This document shows, piece by piece, positions 25,840-33,969 of a stretch of 64,000 nt of DNA; within the stretch, counting starts at the first letter, position 1, and each line of letters opens with the position of its first letter. The stretch is from positions 124,001 through 188,000 of the forward strand of contig JAFDYV010000004.1 in the NCBI GenBank assembly GCA_018267275.1, written 5' to 3'. The notes below the pieces were generated by a model that saw nothing but the letters and a program-made list of their open reading frames with translations, did not search any database and was not told where the DNA came from. The position numbers and the translations under genes were made by a program. Origin of the DNA: Bacteroidota bacterium. Its GTDB lineage: Bacteria; Bacteroidota; Bacteroidia; Cytophagales; Cyclobacteriaceae.

Positions 25840-26964
25840 CTATTGTAACGCAGGTGTTAACGAGGGCGACATTGCACCTTCAGGCTTTTGGCCCAATATG
25901 CGAAGCTGGCGCGTGTGGGCAACCAATGCTTCCCAAAAAGTTTCCTTTGTTTTGTAGGGCAGGTTAAATTCCTTGGCTGTCTGCTCTACAATGGCTGCCA
26001 ACTTGCGGTAGTGCACATGGCAAATGTTAGGGAACAAGTGATGTTCTACTTGATAATTTAATCCGCCCACATACCACGAAAACAATTTTTCTTTATGCCC
26101 AAAATTAGTGGTAGTGTGCAGCTGGTGAATGGCCCAGTTGTTTTCAAGGTTGCCTTTCTCGTCAGGTAATGGATACTCAGTACCATCAATCACGTGTGCC
26201 GGCTGAAAAATAATTGCAAGAATAAAGCCTGCGATATAATGCATCGTAAAAAACCCGATCAACACTTGCCACCAAGTAACGGGCAGCACTACCATTGGCA
26301 GCGCGACTGTATATCCGAGGTAAACAACCTTGGACACGAGCATAGTGGCCCATTCTGCAACAGCGGTACTTTTATTTCTGGTTACCAAACCATCTTTTTC
26401 ATATTTGATTAAGCGGCTAAAGTCCTTCACCAGAACCCACACAAAAGTCATTAATCCATAAAACACCCAAGCATACATGTGTTGGTAACGGTGCATCGGC
26501 AACCACTTTGAGGAAGGTGCCATTCGCAACACACCTCGTGGGCTAATGTCCTCATCCACATCGTGCACGTTGGTGTAGGTGTGGTGCAATACATTGTGTT
26601 GAACTCTCCAGTTAAAGGCATGGCCACCAATCACATTGAGCGAAAAGCCCAGCAGCGTATTCACCCACGGCTTGGTAGAGTACGATCCATGATTGGCATC
26701 GTGCATCACCGATAGCCCAATGCCAGCTATTCCAAATCCCATTACAATGCAAAGCCCCCACAGCGCCCAAACATTTGCGGTGGCACCGCTCATTACGATA
26801 AAGTACGGAATGAAGTAAAGCGAAAACATGAACACCGTTTTGATCACCATTTCCGAGTTGGCGGTCCGTTCAATACCATTGGTTTGGAAATATTGGTTTA
26901 CGCGTTGCGAGAGTGTCTTAAAAAACTCTTGTTGATGAGTGGCAAATTTGAGATTCCGAGTCAT
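25840..26964 (-). CDS. Membrane fatty acid (acyl-CoA) desaturase
   Basis: 374 residues with four to six helices. The three histidine boxes that hold the di-iron centre are clear: HDANHGS near 109, HNVLHH near 144 and QVEHHLF near 305 (first residue Gln, as in front-end desaturases). It resembles linoleoyl-CoA (delta-6/delta-5 type) desaturases. There is no fused cytochrome b5 domain, so it needs an outside electron donor. It lies beside phosphatidylserine decarboxylase, so the pair concerns membrane lipids. Confidence 0.92.
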   Translation of the reverse strand: MTRNLKFATHQQEFFKTLSQRVNQYFQTNGIERTANSEMVIKTVFMFSLYFIPYFIVMSGATANVWALWGLCIVMGFGIAGIGLSVMHDANHGSYSTKPWVNTLLGFSLNVIGGHAFNWRVQHNVLHHTYTNVHDVDEDISPRGVLRMAPSSKWLPMHRYQHMYAWVFYGLMTFVWVLVKDFSRLIKYEKDGLVTRNKSTAVAEWATMLVSKVVYLGYTVALPMVVLPVTWWQVLIGFFTMHYIAGFILAIIFQPAHVIDGTEYPLPDEKGNLENNWAIHQLHTTTNFGHKEKLFSWYVGGLNYQVEHHLFPNICHVHYRKLAAIVEQTAKEFNLPYKTKETFWEALVAHTRQLRILGQKPEGAMSPSLTPALQ

Positions 26965-27102
26965 AAAGTGTGCGCCCGCTACCGTTTCATATGCCAGCTC
27001 TCGGGCCGAAGGCTAACAATGCAATAAAGGTAGGGCAAGCAAACGAGTATAACGCCCGTTTGGATAAACTTTATTTGAGTGGTTGAATTTTGAAAATGGC
27101 AA

Positions 27103-27759
27103 TTAGAGTTCAGCTATCACCGTGCGGCCACCCTTAGTTACATCGCCAATTTTCACATTGATTTTCGCGTCAAGTGGCAAAAAGATGTCTACGCGCGACC
27201 CGAATTTGATAAAACCGAATTCGTCTCCTTGTTTTAACGTCTGACCTTGCTGCACGTACCATTTAATTCTTCGCGCCAAAGCACCCGCAATTTGGCGGAA
27301 CAAGACCTCCGTGCCATTTGGCATTTTGGTAGCTACGGTGGTGCGTTCGTTCTCTGTGCTCGATTTAGGGTGCCAAGCCACCAAGTACTTGCCCGGGTGA
27401 TACTTAAAATAGGATATGGTACCACCTACCGGCATACGGTTGACATGCACATTGACGGGTGACATAAAGATGGATATCTGCTTTCTCCTCGATTTGAGGT
27501 ACTCAGGTTCGTCTGCCTCCTCTATCACCACAACCTTACCATCTGCCGGTGCAATCACGTGCTTTTCATTTTGGTTGATTGTAAATACCGGAGACCGAAA
27601 GAACTGTAAAATCAACAAGTAAAAAACAATGCTGATGCCAATGGAAATGTTTTGAATAGCGATGGCTTGTGGAAGGAAATACGAAATAGCCCAATTAAGA
27701 GCAAACAAAACCACCAGCAGAACAAACAACAAAACACGGCCTTCACGGTGAATGATCAT
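27103..27759 (-). CDS. psd: Phosphatidylserine decarboxylase, short (archaeal-type) form
   Basis: 218 residues. Converts phosphatidylserine to phosphatidylethanolamine at the inner membrane. Two hydrophobic segments lie at the N-terminus (about 8-50). IAPADGKVVV near 70 and MSPVNVHVNRMPVGG near 99 are conserved. The self-cleavage site is Gly-Ser in KFGSRVDIFLP near 189, which yields the pyruvoyl cofactor and a small alpha chain. The length fits the short form found in Bacteroidota and Archaea. No serine transferase gene is near. Confidence 0.95.
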   Translation of the reverse strand: MIIHREGRVLLFVLLVVLFALNWAISYFLPQAIAIQNISIGISIVFYLLILQFFRSPVFTINQNEKHVIAPADGKVVVIEEADEPEYLKSRRKQISIFMSPVNVHVNRMPVGGTISYFKYHPGKYLVAWHPKSSTENERTTVATKMPNGTEVLFRQIAGALARRIKWYVQQGQTLKQGDEFGFIKFGSRVDIFLPLDAKINVKIGDVTKGGRTVIAEL

Positions 27760-27779
27760 GGTCTGAAAATTTAAGTTGG

Positions 27780-27787
27780 CAAAGGTA
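27780..27787 (-). promoter_or_regulatory. Candidate -7 box of psd
   Basis: CAAAGGTA reads TACCTTTG on the coding strand, a full match to TAnnTTTG. It would start the psd mRNA about 16 nt before the ATG. It lies back to back with the riboswitch promoter. Confidence 0.45.
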
Positions 27788-27807
27788 ATAGAATCATCGC
27801 GTTTTTC

Positions 27808-27815
27808 TATTTTTG
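27808..27815 (+). promoter_or_regulatory. Candidate -7 box of the TPP riboswitch transcript
   Basis: TATTTTTG matches TAnnTTTG. Transcription would start near 27820, exactly where the riboswitch aptamer begins. No TTTG is found at the expected -33 spacing. Confidence 0.55.
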
Positions 27816-27821
27816 CGTTGT

Positions 27822-27940
27822 CGAAAGACAGGGGTGCCTATTTGTCCTCCGTAGCTAAAGCAAAGGAGGACGAGTAAAAACGGGCTGAGATTATACCCAT
27901 AGAACCTGATGCCGGTAATGCGGACGAAGGGAGGCAAATA
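27822..27940 (+). ncRNA. TPP (THI-box) riboswitch
   Basis: The conserved aptamer strings are all present in order: AGGGGTGCC (27830-27838), a P3 stem formed by TTTGTCCTCC and GGAGGAC (27841-27871), GGCTGAGA (27883-27890), ACCC (27895-27898), GAACCTGATG (27902-27911), CGGTAATGC (27913-27921) and GAAGGGA (27926-27932). It senses thiamin pyrophosphate and shuts off the gene that follows. The gap to the start codon has a hairpin GTGCA-TTCCCCAG-TGCAC (27956-27973), and CCTACGGG after it is partly complementary to CCGTAG in P3; these may form the expression platform. Confidence 0.95.
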
Positions 27941-27997
27941 AACTTGTAAGTAACGTGCATTCCCCAGTGCACCTACGGGTTTAAAATTTTTAAAAAC

Positions 27998-30448
27998 ATG
28001 CTGAAAGTAAGGTTGGTAGCAGTGGCCATGATGCTGTTGCTACAGGCGCACGCCCAACAGGCGTTGCGCGGCTCTGTGAAAGACGCAAAGAATGAACCGC
28101 TCATTGGTGCAACAGTGACATTAGTGAAAGCAGGAACAGTAACGGTTACCGATGCAAATGGAAACTTCACCTTTCCCTTTGCGAGCGAGGGCAACTATGA
28201 AGTAGAGGTGCGCTTCGTAGGGTTTCAGACGAAAAGAGCCGTATTATCAAACGGTGGCGAGAACACTGTTTCTTTGGAGGAAGCGGTGATTGTGACGGAC
28301 GAAATATTGGTGACGGCCACACGCGCGTTGGAAAACAGCCCCACTACCTTTAGCAACATCAACAAAGCCACGATTGAAAAACAAAACTTCGGACAAGACA
28401 TCCCCTTTGTGCTAAACTGGACGCCCTCTTTGGTGACTACTTCAGATGCCGGAGCGGGTGTCGGCTACACGGGGTTGCGCATCCGCGGAAGCGATGCCAC
28501 GCGCATCAATGTTACCATCAATGGCATTCCTTTGAATGATAGTGAAAGCCAAGGCGTCTTTTGGGTGAACACACCCGATCTGGCATCGTCTACACAAAGC
28601 ATCCAGGTGCAGCGAGGCGTGGGAACATCGAGCAATGGTGCAGGTGCATTTGGTGCTTCGGTAAACATTCAAACCAACGTGCTCAATGAAAAACCGTATG
28701 CTGATATTGTGAACTCAGCAGGTTCGTTCAACACCTGGCGGCATACAGTAGCTTTTGGTTCGGGACTAATCAACGATCGCTTTGCGTTTGACGGTCGTCT
28801 TTCTCAAATCACGTCAGACGGATTTATTGACAGAGGTTCGTCTGATTTAAAGTCGTATTACTTAGCGGGCGGTTATTACGGTACGAAAACATTGCTCAAA
28901 GCCATTGTATTTGGTGGCCGCGAGATCACTTATCAAAGCTGGAATGGGGTGCCAGAATCGCGCCTAAAAAGTGACCAAGCCGGAATGTTGGAGACAGCCT
29001 CTATTGAAGGATGGAATGCCGCACAAACTCAAAACCTGTTGAACTCGAATAGTCGCACATTCAATCTTTACACTTACCCCAATCAGGTTGATAACTATCG
29101 GCAAGATCATTACCAACTTCATTTTTCGCATCGCATCAATGCTTCGCTCACCGCAAATGCTGCACTGCACTATACGCGCGGTGGCGGATACTACGAAGAG
29201 TTTCGATTGAACAACAAATATTCCGACTACGGTTTACCGAGTGTAACAATCGGATCAGAGACATTCAATCGTTCTGATTTGGTTAGAAGGCGCTGGCTGG
29301 ATAACTATTTTTATGGCGTTACATGGTCGATGAATTACGAAAGTGGGATCTTGAACTCCACGCTGGGTGGAGGTTTAAATAAATACGATGGAGACCATTT
29401 TGGGGAGATTATTTGGTCGGCCTTGCCCATGAATGTACCCAAAGATTATCGCTATTATTTCAACAATGGCAAGAAAACCGATTTCAATGTTTTCTGGAAA
29501 AATACGATTGCCATCACTGATAAGTTAAGTGCATTTGTAGACTTGCAATACCGCAGAATTGACTACCAAACCGCAGGCCGCGAAAACAGGCAGTTTGATT
29601 TTTCGATTGCGCAAGATTTCAACTTCTTTAACCCTAAGGCAGGCTTGACCTACGCAATCAACAGCCGGAATCAGTTTTACACCTCCTATGCCATCGCCAA
29701 CCGTGAGCCGGTGCGCGATGACTTTGTAGACGGTGCAACTACCCGAGCGCCTAAACATGAAACGTTGGGTAATTTAGAATTGGGCTGGCGCAGAAAGAGC
29801 GACCGTTATTCCTTGAACGTGAATTATTACCTGATGAACTACACCAATCAGTTGGTGTTGACCGGTGCCGTCAATGATGTGGGGGCTTCCATTCGTACCA
29901 ATGTGCCCGATAGCTACCGTACAGGTATTGAACTAGACGGAACCATTCAATTGAGTGATCGTTTGCGATGGAATGCTAACGTTACGTTGAGCCAGAATAA
30001 AATAAAACAATTTACCGAAGTTCTATATGACTACGGAGTGAATTTTGATGAATACAATGAAGTGAAAAACGTTTACACAGATACCGATATTTCTTTTTCA
30101 CCGAGTGTGATTGCCGGGTCTGTCATTTCGGTATTACCTGCCAAAGGGCTTGAGCTCTCGCTGCTCACTAAGTATGTAGGTAGCCAGTTTTTAGACAATA
30201 CCTCAAACACCAAAAGACAGATTGACGCCTATTTTGTAAACGATGTGCGATTAAGCTACTCATTAAAGCAGCCTTTTATGCGCGAGTTATCTCTAAGCTT
30301 GCTGGTGAATAATGTGTTAGATCATGAGTACGAATCCAATGGATATACTTATGGATACTTTGGGGGACTGGCCAACGCCTATCGCCAAAACTATTATTAC
30401 CCACAGGCAGGTAGAAATTACTTGGTAATGGTGGCCATGAGGTTTTAA
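27998..30448 (+). CDS. TonB-dependent receptor, probable thiamin uptake receptor
   Basis: 816 residues. Signal peptide 1-19 (AHA end), carboxypeptidase-like domain about 20-95, plug domain about 105-225 (ILVTATRALENSPTTFSNI; GVGYTGLRIRGSDATRINV), then a barrel that ends in the usual aromatic Phe (VAMRF). The upstream TPP riboswitch means it is made when thiamin is scarce, so uptake of thiamin or a precursor or phosphate ester is the natural role. In other Bacteroidota such receptors often precede pnuT and a thiamin kinase; here the next gene is an unrelated prenyltransferase 127 nt away. Family secure, ligand inferred. Confidence 0.92.
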   Translation: MLKVRLVAVAMMLLLQAHAQQALRGSVKDAKNEPLIGATVTLVKAGTVTVTDANGNFTFPFASEGNYEVEVRFVGFQTKRAVLSNGGENTVSLEEAVIVTDEILVTATRALENSPTTFSNINKATIEKQNFGQDIPFVLNWTPSLVTTSDAGAGVGYTGLRIRGSDATRINVTINGIPLNDSESQGVFWVNTPDLASSTQSIQVQRGVGTSSNGAGAFGASVNIQTNVLNEKPYADIVNSAGSFNTWRHTVAFGSGLINDRFAFDGRLSQITSDGFIDRGSSDLKSYYLAGGYYGTKTLLKAIVFGGREITYQSWNGVPESRLKSDQAGMLETASIEGWNAAQTQNLLNSNSRTFNLYTYPNQVDNYRQDHYQLHFSHRINASLTANAALHYTRGGGYYEEFRLNNKYSDYGLPSVTIGSETFNRSDLVRRRWLDNYFYGVTWSMNYESGILNSTLGGGLNKYDGDHFGEIIWSALPMNVPKDYRYYFNNGKKTDFNVFWKNTIAITDKLSAFVDLQYRRIDYQTAGRENRQFDFSIAQDFNFFNPKAGLTYAINSRNQFYTSYAIANREPVRDDFVDGATTRAPKHETLGNLELGWRRKSDRYSLNVNYYLMNYTNQLVLTGAVNDVGASIRTNVPDSYRTGIELDGTIQLSDRLRWNANVTLSQNKIKQFTEVLYDYGVNFDEYNEVKNVYTDTDISFSPSVIAGSVISVLPAKGLELSLLTKYVGSQFLDNTSNTKRQIDAYFVNDVRLSYSLKQPFMRELSLSLLVNNVLDHEYESNGYTYGYFGGLANAYRQNYYYPQAGRNYLVMVAMRF

Positions 30449-30480
30449 AACACAACGCGTTAACGCAGCAATCGACATGT

Positions 30481-30543
30481 ACCCTCCTTCGGGAGAGGGG
30501 TATTAGAATGGTGGCGCAGTAAAGTTATGTCCAGGGTGAGGGA
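30481..30543. repeat. Intergenic CCCTCC/GAGGGG repeat
   Basis: ACCCTCC-TTCG-GGAGAGGGG makes a small GC-rich hairpin, and CCAGGGTGAGGG follows about 35 nt later. This is the form of the CCCTCTCC...GGGTGAGGG dispersed repeat seen in many Bacteroidota genomes. There is no U-run, so it is not a standard terminator for the receptor gene. Confidence 0.5.
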
Positions 30544-30563
30544 AATACCAGTGGATCATTTCC

Positions 30564-30571
30564 TATTTTTG
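30564..30571 (+). promoter_or_regulatory. -7 box 4 nt before the UbiA start codon
   Basis: TATTTTTG matches TAnnTTTG and is followed by CGCC and then ATG. If the box lies at -11 to -4, the first base of the mRNA is the A of the start codon, giving a leaderless transcript. No TTTG at -33. Confidence 0.45.
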
Positions 30572-30575
30572 CGCC

Positions 30576-31415
30576 ATGCAACTACTGGTCTCCCTGTTCC
30601 GCCTTACGCGCTTTTGGAATTTGACCATCATTGCATTTGCCCAGTTCTTCACCGCTGCCTGCCTGTTTCAACGGGGCGCGGGCGTGTTTACTGACGTTTG
30701 GCTATTTATTCTTAGTGCGTCTACCATTTTGATTGCTGCGGCCGGTTACATCATTAATGATTACTATGACGTAAAAATAGACTTAATCAATAAACCCGAG
30801 CGAGTGGTGATCGGCAAGTCCATCACGCGCAGGTACGCGATTTTTTTTCATACCGCACTTTCTTTTCTTGGGGTAGCATTAGGGTTGCTAATCAACTGGA
30901 AAGTGGGTACGATTAATTTTGTTTGTGCTTTCTTACTTTGGCTTTACTCTAATAATCTAAAGCGCCTGCCTTTGATTGGCAACGTGGTGGTTTCATTTCT
31001 CACCGGTCTGTCCGTTTTCATTCTTGTTTTTTTGTATGAGCAGCTCTTTCCGTTGGTGGTCGCCTATTCGTTGTTTGCGTTCTTCATGACGTTGATACGC
31101 GAAGTGGTAAAAGACATGGAAGATGTAAAAGGCGACAACTCCTTTGGGTGCAAAACGCTACCCATTGTTTGGGGCATTCGAAAAACCAAGTTCTTTTTGT
31201 ATGCGGTAACAACCGTATTTTCAGCCACGGTGGTGTGGATGGATTTTTTTCAACTCGGCATCCCCTTAGTTTACTTTGTGCCTTTGTTGTTTTTGCCAAT
31301 GGCAGTATTGATGGTAAGGCTCGTTCGGGCCGATACCAAAAGTCTGTTTTATCAACTGAGCCAACTATGCAAGGTGATTATTTTGTTGGGCATTGTAAGT
31401 ATGATTTTCATTTAG
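30576..31415 (+). CDS. UbiA-family prenyltransferase
   Basis: 279 residues, eight to nine helices. The first Asp-rich motif is NDYYDVKIDLINKPER near 62-77, which binds the Mg-prenyl diphosphate, and the second is REVVKDMEDVKGDNSFG near 173-189. The group is often annotated as geranylgeranylglycerol-phosphate geranylgeranyltransferase, but in Bacteroidota the acceptor is uncertain; menaquinone, heme and chlorophyll enzymes share the fold. purN starts 3 nt after it. Confidence 0.9.
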   Translation: MQLLVSLFRLTRFWNLTIIAFAQFFTAACLFQRGAGVFTDVWLFILSASTILIAAAGYIINDYYDVKIDLINKPERVVIGKSITRRYAIFFHTALSFLGVALGLLINWKVGTINFVCAFLLWLYSNNLKRLPLIGNVVVSFLTGLSVFILVFLYEQLFPLVVAYSLFAFFMTLIREVVKDMEDVKGDNSFGCKTLPIVWGIRKTKFFLYAVTTVFSATVVWMDFFQLGIPLVYFVPLLFLPMAVLMVRLVRADTKSLFYQLSQLCKVIILLGIVSMIFI

Positions 31416-31418
31416 GGT

Positions 31419-32009
31419 ATGGAGGAATTTCGTATTTGTGTTTTTGCTTCTGGTTCGGGAACAAATGCCGAAAAAATCATCCAGTATTTTCAAAATAGAA
31501 AAACGGCTGCGGTGGTGCTAGTGATCACCAATAAGCCAGACGCACAGGTTATTGAGCGCGCGCGATTGTTACATGTGCCTTGTGAAGTTTTCTCAAAGAA
31601 CGATTTGGCAGACACGCAAAAAGTTGATGATGTGTTGCACTTGCACAAGATAACGCATATTGTTTTGGCCGGATTTCTATTGCAAGTGCCTACGCGCCTT
31701 ATTCGTTTGTTTCCGGGTAGAATCATCAACATCCATCCATCGCTTCTACCAAAGTTTGGCGGCAAAGGCATGTACGGCATCAAGGTGCACGAAGCGGTAA
31801 AGGCAGCGGGCGAAACAGAAACGGGCATCACGATTCACGAAGTGAACGAGCATTACGATGAGGGCAAAATAATTTTTCAAGCCAACTGCCCGGTGCTGCC
31901 GACCGATGCGCCAGACCAGATTGCCAATAATGTGCAACAATTAGAGCATACCCATTTTGCGAGGGAAGTTGAGAAGTGGGTCATGAGGCATCCCGTGGGC
32001 ACTGATTAG
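31419..32009 (+). CDS. purN: Phosphoribosylglycinamide formyltransferase
   Basis: 196 residues. Third step of purine synthesis: transfers a formyl group from 10-formyl-THF to GAR. Motifs are FASGSGTNAEKII near 8 (phosphate loop), the catalytic Asn and His in NIHPSLLPKFGGKGMYG near 104, and the Asp in HEVNEHYDEGKII near 137. It starts 3 nt after the prenyltransferase gene, probably one mRNA, and no other purine gene is adjacent. Confidence 0.95.
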   Translation: MEEFRICVFASGSGTNAEKIIQYFQNRKTAAVVLVITNKPDAQVIERARLLHVPCEVFSKNDLADTQKVDDVLHLHKITHIVLAGFLLQVPTRLIRLFPGRIINIHPSLLPKFGGKGMYGIKVHEAVKAAGETETGITIHEVNEHYDEGKIIFQANCPVLPTDAPDQIANNVQQLEHTHFAREVEKWVMRHPVGTD

Positions 32010-32094
32010 GTTGGCTCGGCTTGATCTCAGATTTTCGGCTTCGCCAAGCAACCCTTTCCGTACATCTAGCATCTTGTCAAGGTAACAATTAACC

Positions 32095-33258
32095 ATGGCT
32101 GCCAACCTTCAACAACGCGAACACTACATCGATTGGATTCGGGTGCTCGCTTTTCTGACCCTAATTTTCTTTCACTGCGCCATGCCTTTTGTGCGATTTA
32201 ACTGGGAAATCAAAAATACCGAGCATTCTCTTTTTCTCGATCGGTTGATCATTTGGCTTCATCAGTGGCGACTGCCGTTGCTATTTTTTATTTCAGGTGT
32301 GGGCGTCAGTTTTTCGCTGCGCAAAAGATCAGTCGCGGCATTCTTCGGTGAGCGGGTGGTTCGGCTGTTTATCCCTTTGCTGTTTGCCATGTTTTTTACC
32401 ATCCCGTCACAAGTATATTTCGAACGTCTGCAAAAAGGCCAGATTGATGTTGGCTATTGGAATTTTTATCCTACAGTATGGAACTTGGTTCCCTACCCTG
32501 AAGGCACGCTCACCTGGAGCCATATGTGGTTTGTCGTCTACCTGTTTGTTTTTACAATCCTGCTGCTTCCCGTTTTCGCAATTTTCAAAATAAAGTTGTT
32601 ACAACAATTGCATCTGAAGACAGATTCATTCTTCCGTCATCCGGTTTCTAACTTACTGCTTTGTGTTCCGTTCATTTTGTATTATTTCTGGCTTTATGTG
32701 CGCTGGCCAGAGCAAGGCAGTTTATTAGACGATTGGTTTGTCTTCACCTCCTCCATTACTTTTTACTTCTTTGGATTTTACTTGGCTGACCTCCCGTCTT
32801 TTTGGGAGACGTGTGAAAAATACAGAACACATTTTTTGGCGGTAGCGGCTACATGCGCGTTCGCCCTGTTTTGGAAATACTACTTCCCTGTAAAACTACC
32901 CAAGCAGCAAGACGCTTCTTTGTACATGTATGGCATATTAGATGGGCTCCACATCTGGGCTATCATCCTAGCCGTGGTCGGTTATGCGAGGCATTACCTA
33001 AACTTTTCAAATAATTGGCTATCGTACTTAACGCCAGCAGTATATCCGTTTTATATCCTTCACCAAACGGTGATTGTGGGGTTGGGCTATTACGTAGTGC
33101 AGTGGCAAATTCCAATACTCTTTAAGTTAATGGCGCTGATGGGCGGGTGCTTGATCGTGATATTCAGCCTATATCATTTCGTGATACGTAATTTCATGGT
33201 GACGCGTGTCCTTTTTGGTCTGAAGATCAAAACAAACGAAAATAGAGACCGAAAATAA
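32095..33258 (+). CDS. Membrane acyltransferase (acyltransferase 3 / OpgC-like)
   Basis: 387 residues with about ten helices. The N-terminal YIDWIRVLAFLTLIFFHCAM has the Arg and His positions of acyltransferase family 3, which move acyl groups from acyl-CoA to sugars or lipids at the envelope. LFFISGVGVSFSLRKRS near 62 is also typical. The target is unknown, and no polysaccharide cluster is beside it. It is convergent with the response regulator gene (21 nt). Confidence 0.85.
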   Translation: MAANLQQREHYIDWIRVLAFLTLIFFHCAMPFVRFNWEIKNTEHSLFLDRLIIWLHQWRLPLLFFISGVGVSFSLRKRSVAAFFGERVVRLFIPLLFAMFFTIPSQVYFERLQKGQIDVGYWNFYPTVWNLVPYPEGTLTWSHMWFVVYLFVFTILLLPVFAIFKIKLLQQLHLKTDSFFRHPVSNLLLCVPFILYYFWLYVRWPEQGSLLDDWFVFTSSITFYFFGFYLADLPSFWETCEKYRTHFLAVAATCAFALFWKYYFPVKLPKQQDASLYMYGILDGLHIWAIILAVVGYARHYLNFSNNWLSYLTPAVYPFYILHQTVIVGLGYYVVQWQIPILFKLMALMGGCLIVIFSLYHFVIRNFMVTRVLFGLKIKTNENRDRK

Positions 33259-33279
33259 AAGGGGAAATGATGAACGAGT

Positions 33280-33969
33280 TTACGCCTCAGTCACCTCAAT
33301 TCTAAACCCTACGCCATGGTAGTTTACAATTTCCACAGCGGGATCTTCTTTTAAATACTTACGCAACTTGGAAATGAAAACATCTAGGCTGCGCCCCATA
33401 AAATAATCGTCATCGCCCCACACTTGATTAAGAATTTCCTCGCGCTTTAGTACGCGGTGTTGATTTGAGCAAAGCAGCTTAAGTACATCGGCTTCTTTTT
33501 GTGTGAGTGTTTTCTCTCCGTTTGCGTGTTTTAATTGCAAGTTATTGCAATCGAAGCGGATAGTACCAATGAAAAATTCTGCAGGCTCGGCAGCAGCGTG
33601 CGACTGTGACCTACGCAGAAAAACTTCTATCCGGGCTACTAACTCATCCATGCTGAAGGGCTTCACAATGTAATCGTCACCGCCTGCTTTAAAGCCAAGC
33701 AATTTATCTTCCAGCATTGCCTTGGCAGTTACAAACAAAATGGGCACCTGTGGATTTTTGACTCGTATTTCCGTGGCTAAACTAAATCCGTCTTTCTTGG
33801 GTAGCATCACATCTAAAATGCACAAGTCATATTGATTTTCTTCAAAGCGCTTCAGTCCTAACTCGCCATTCTCTGCCCACGCTACGTGATAGCCATGATG
33901 CACAAGATTGTCTTTCATTACAAAACCCAGGCTTGGGTCGTCTTCTACCAAAAGTATTCTTGCGCTCAT
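33280..33969 (-). CDS. OmpR-family response regulator
   Basis: 229 residues. Receiver domain 1-120 with acidic pocket VEDDPS near 7, phospho-acceptor Asp in CILDVMLPKKDG near 53 and Lys in IVKPFSMDEL near 103. Winged-helix DNA-binding domain about 130-227 (LTQKEADVLKLL; YFMGRSLDVFISKLRKYL). It overlaps the histidine kinase gene by 4 nt (ATGA), so the two are translated together. Confidence 0.95.
   Translation of the reverse strand: MSARILLVEDDPSLGFVMKDNLVHHGYHVAWAENGELGLKRFEENQYDLCILDVMLPKKDGFSLATEIRVKNPQVPILFVTAKAMLEDKLLGFKAGGDDYIVKPFSMDELVARIEVFLRRSQSHAAAEPAEFFIGTIRFDCNNLQLKHANGEKTLTQKEADVLKLLCSNQHRVLKREEILNQVWGDDDYFMGRSLDVFISKLRKYLKEDPAVEIVNYHGVGFRIEVTEA

Noticed and set aside
24557..27759. 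Uma2, dimethylformamidase-like, desaturase and psd as one lipid operon
   Set aside because: A terminator separates the first two genes, and the last two are on the opposite strand.
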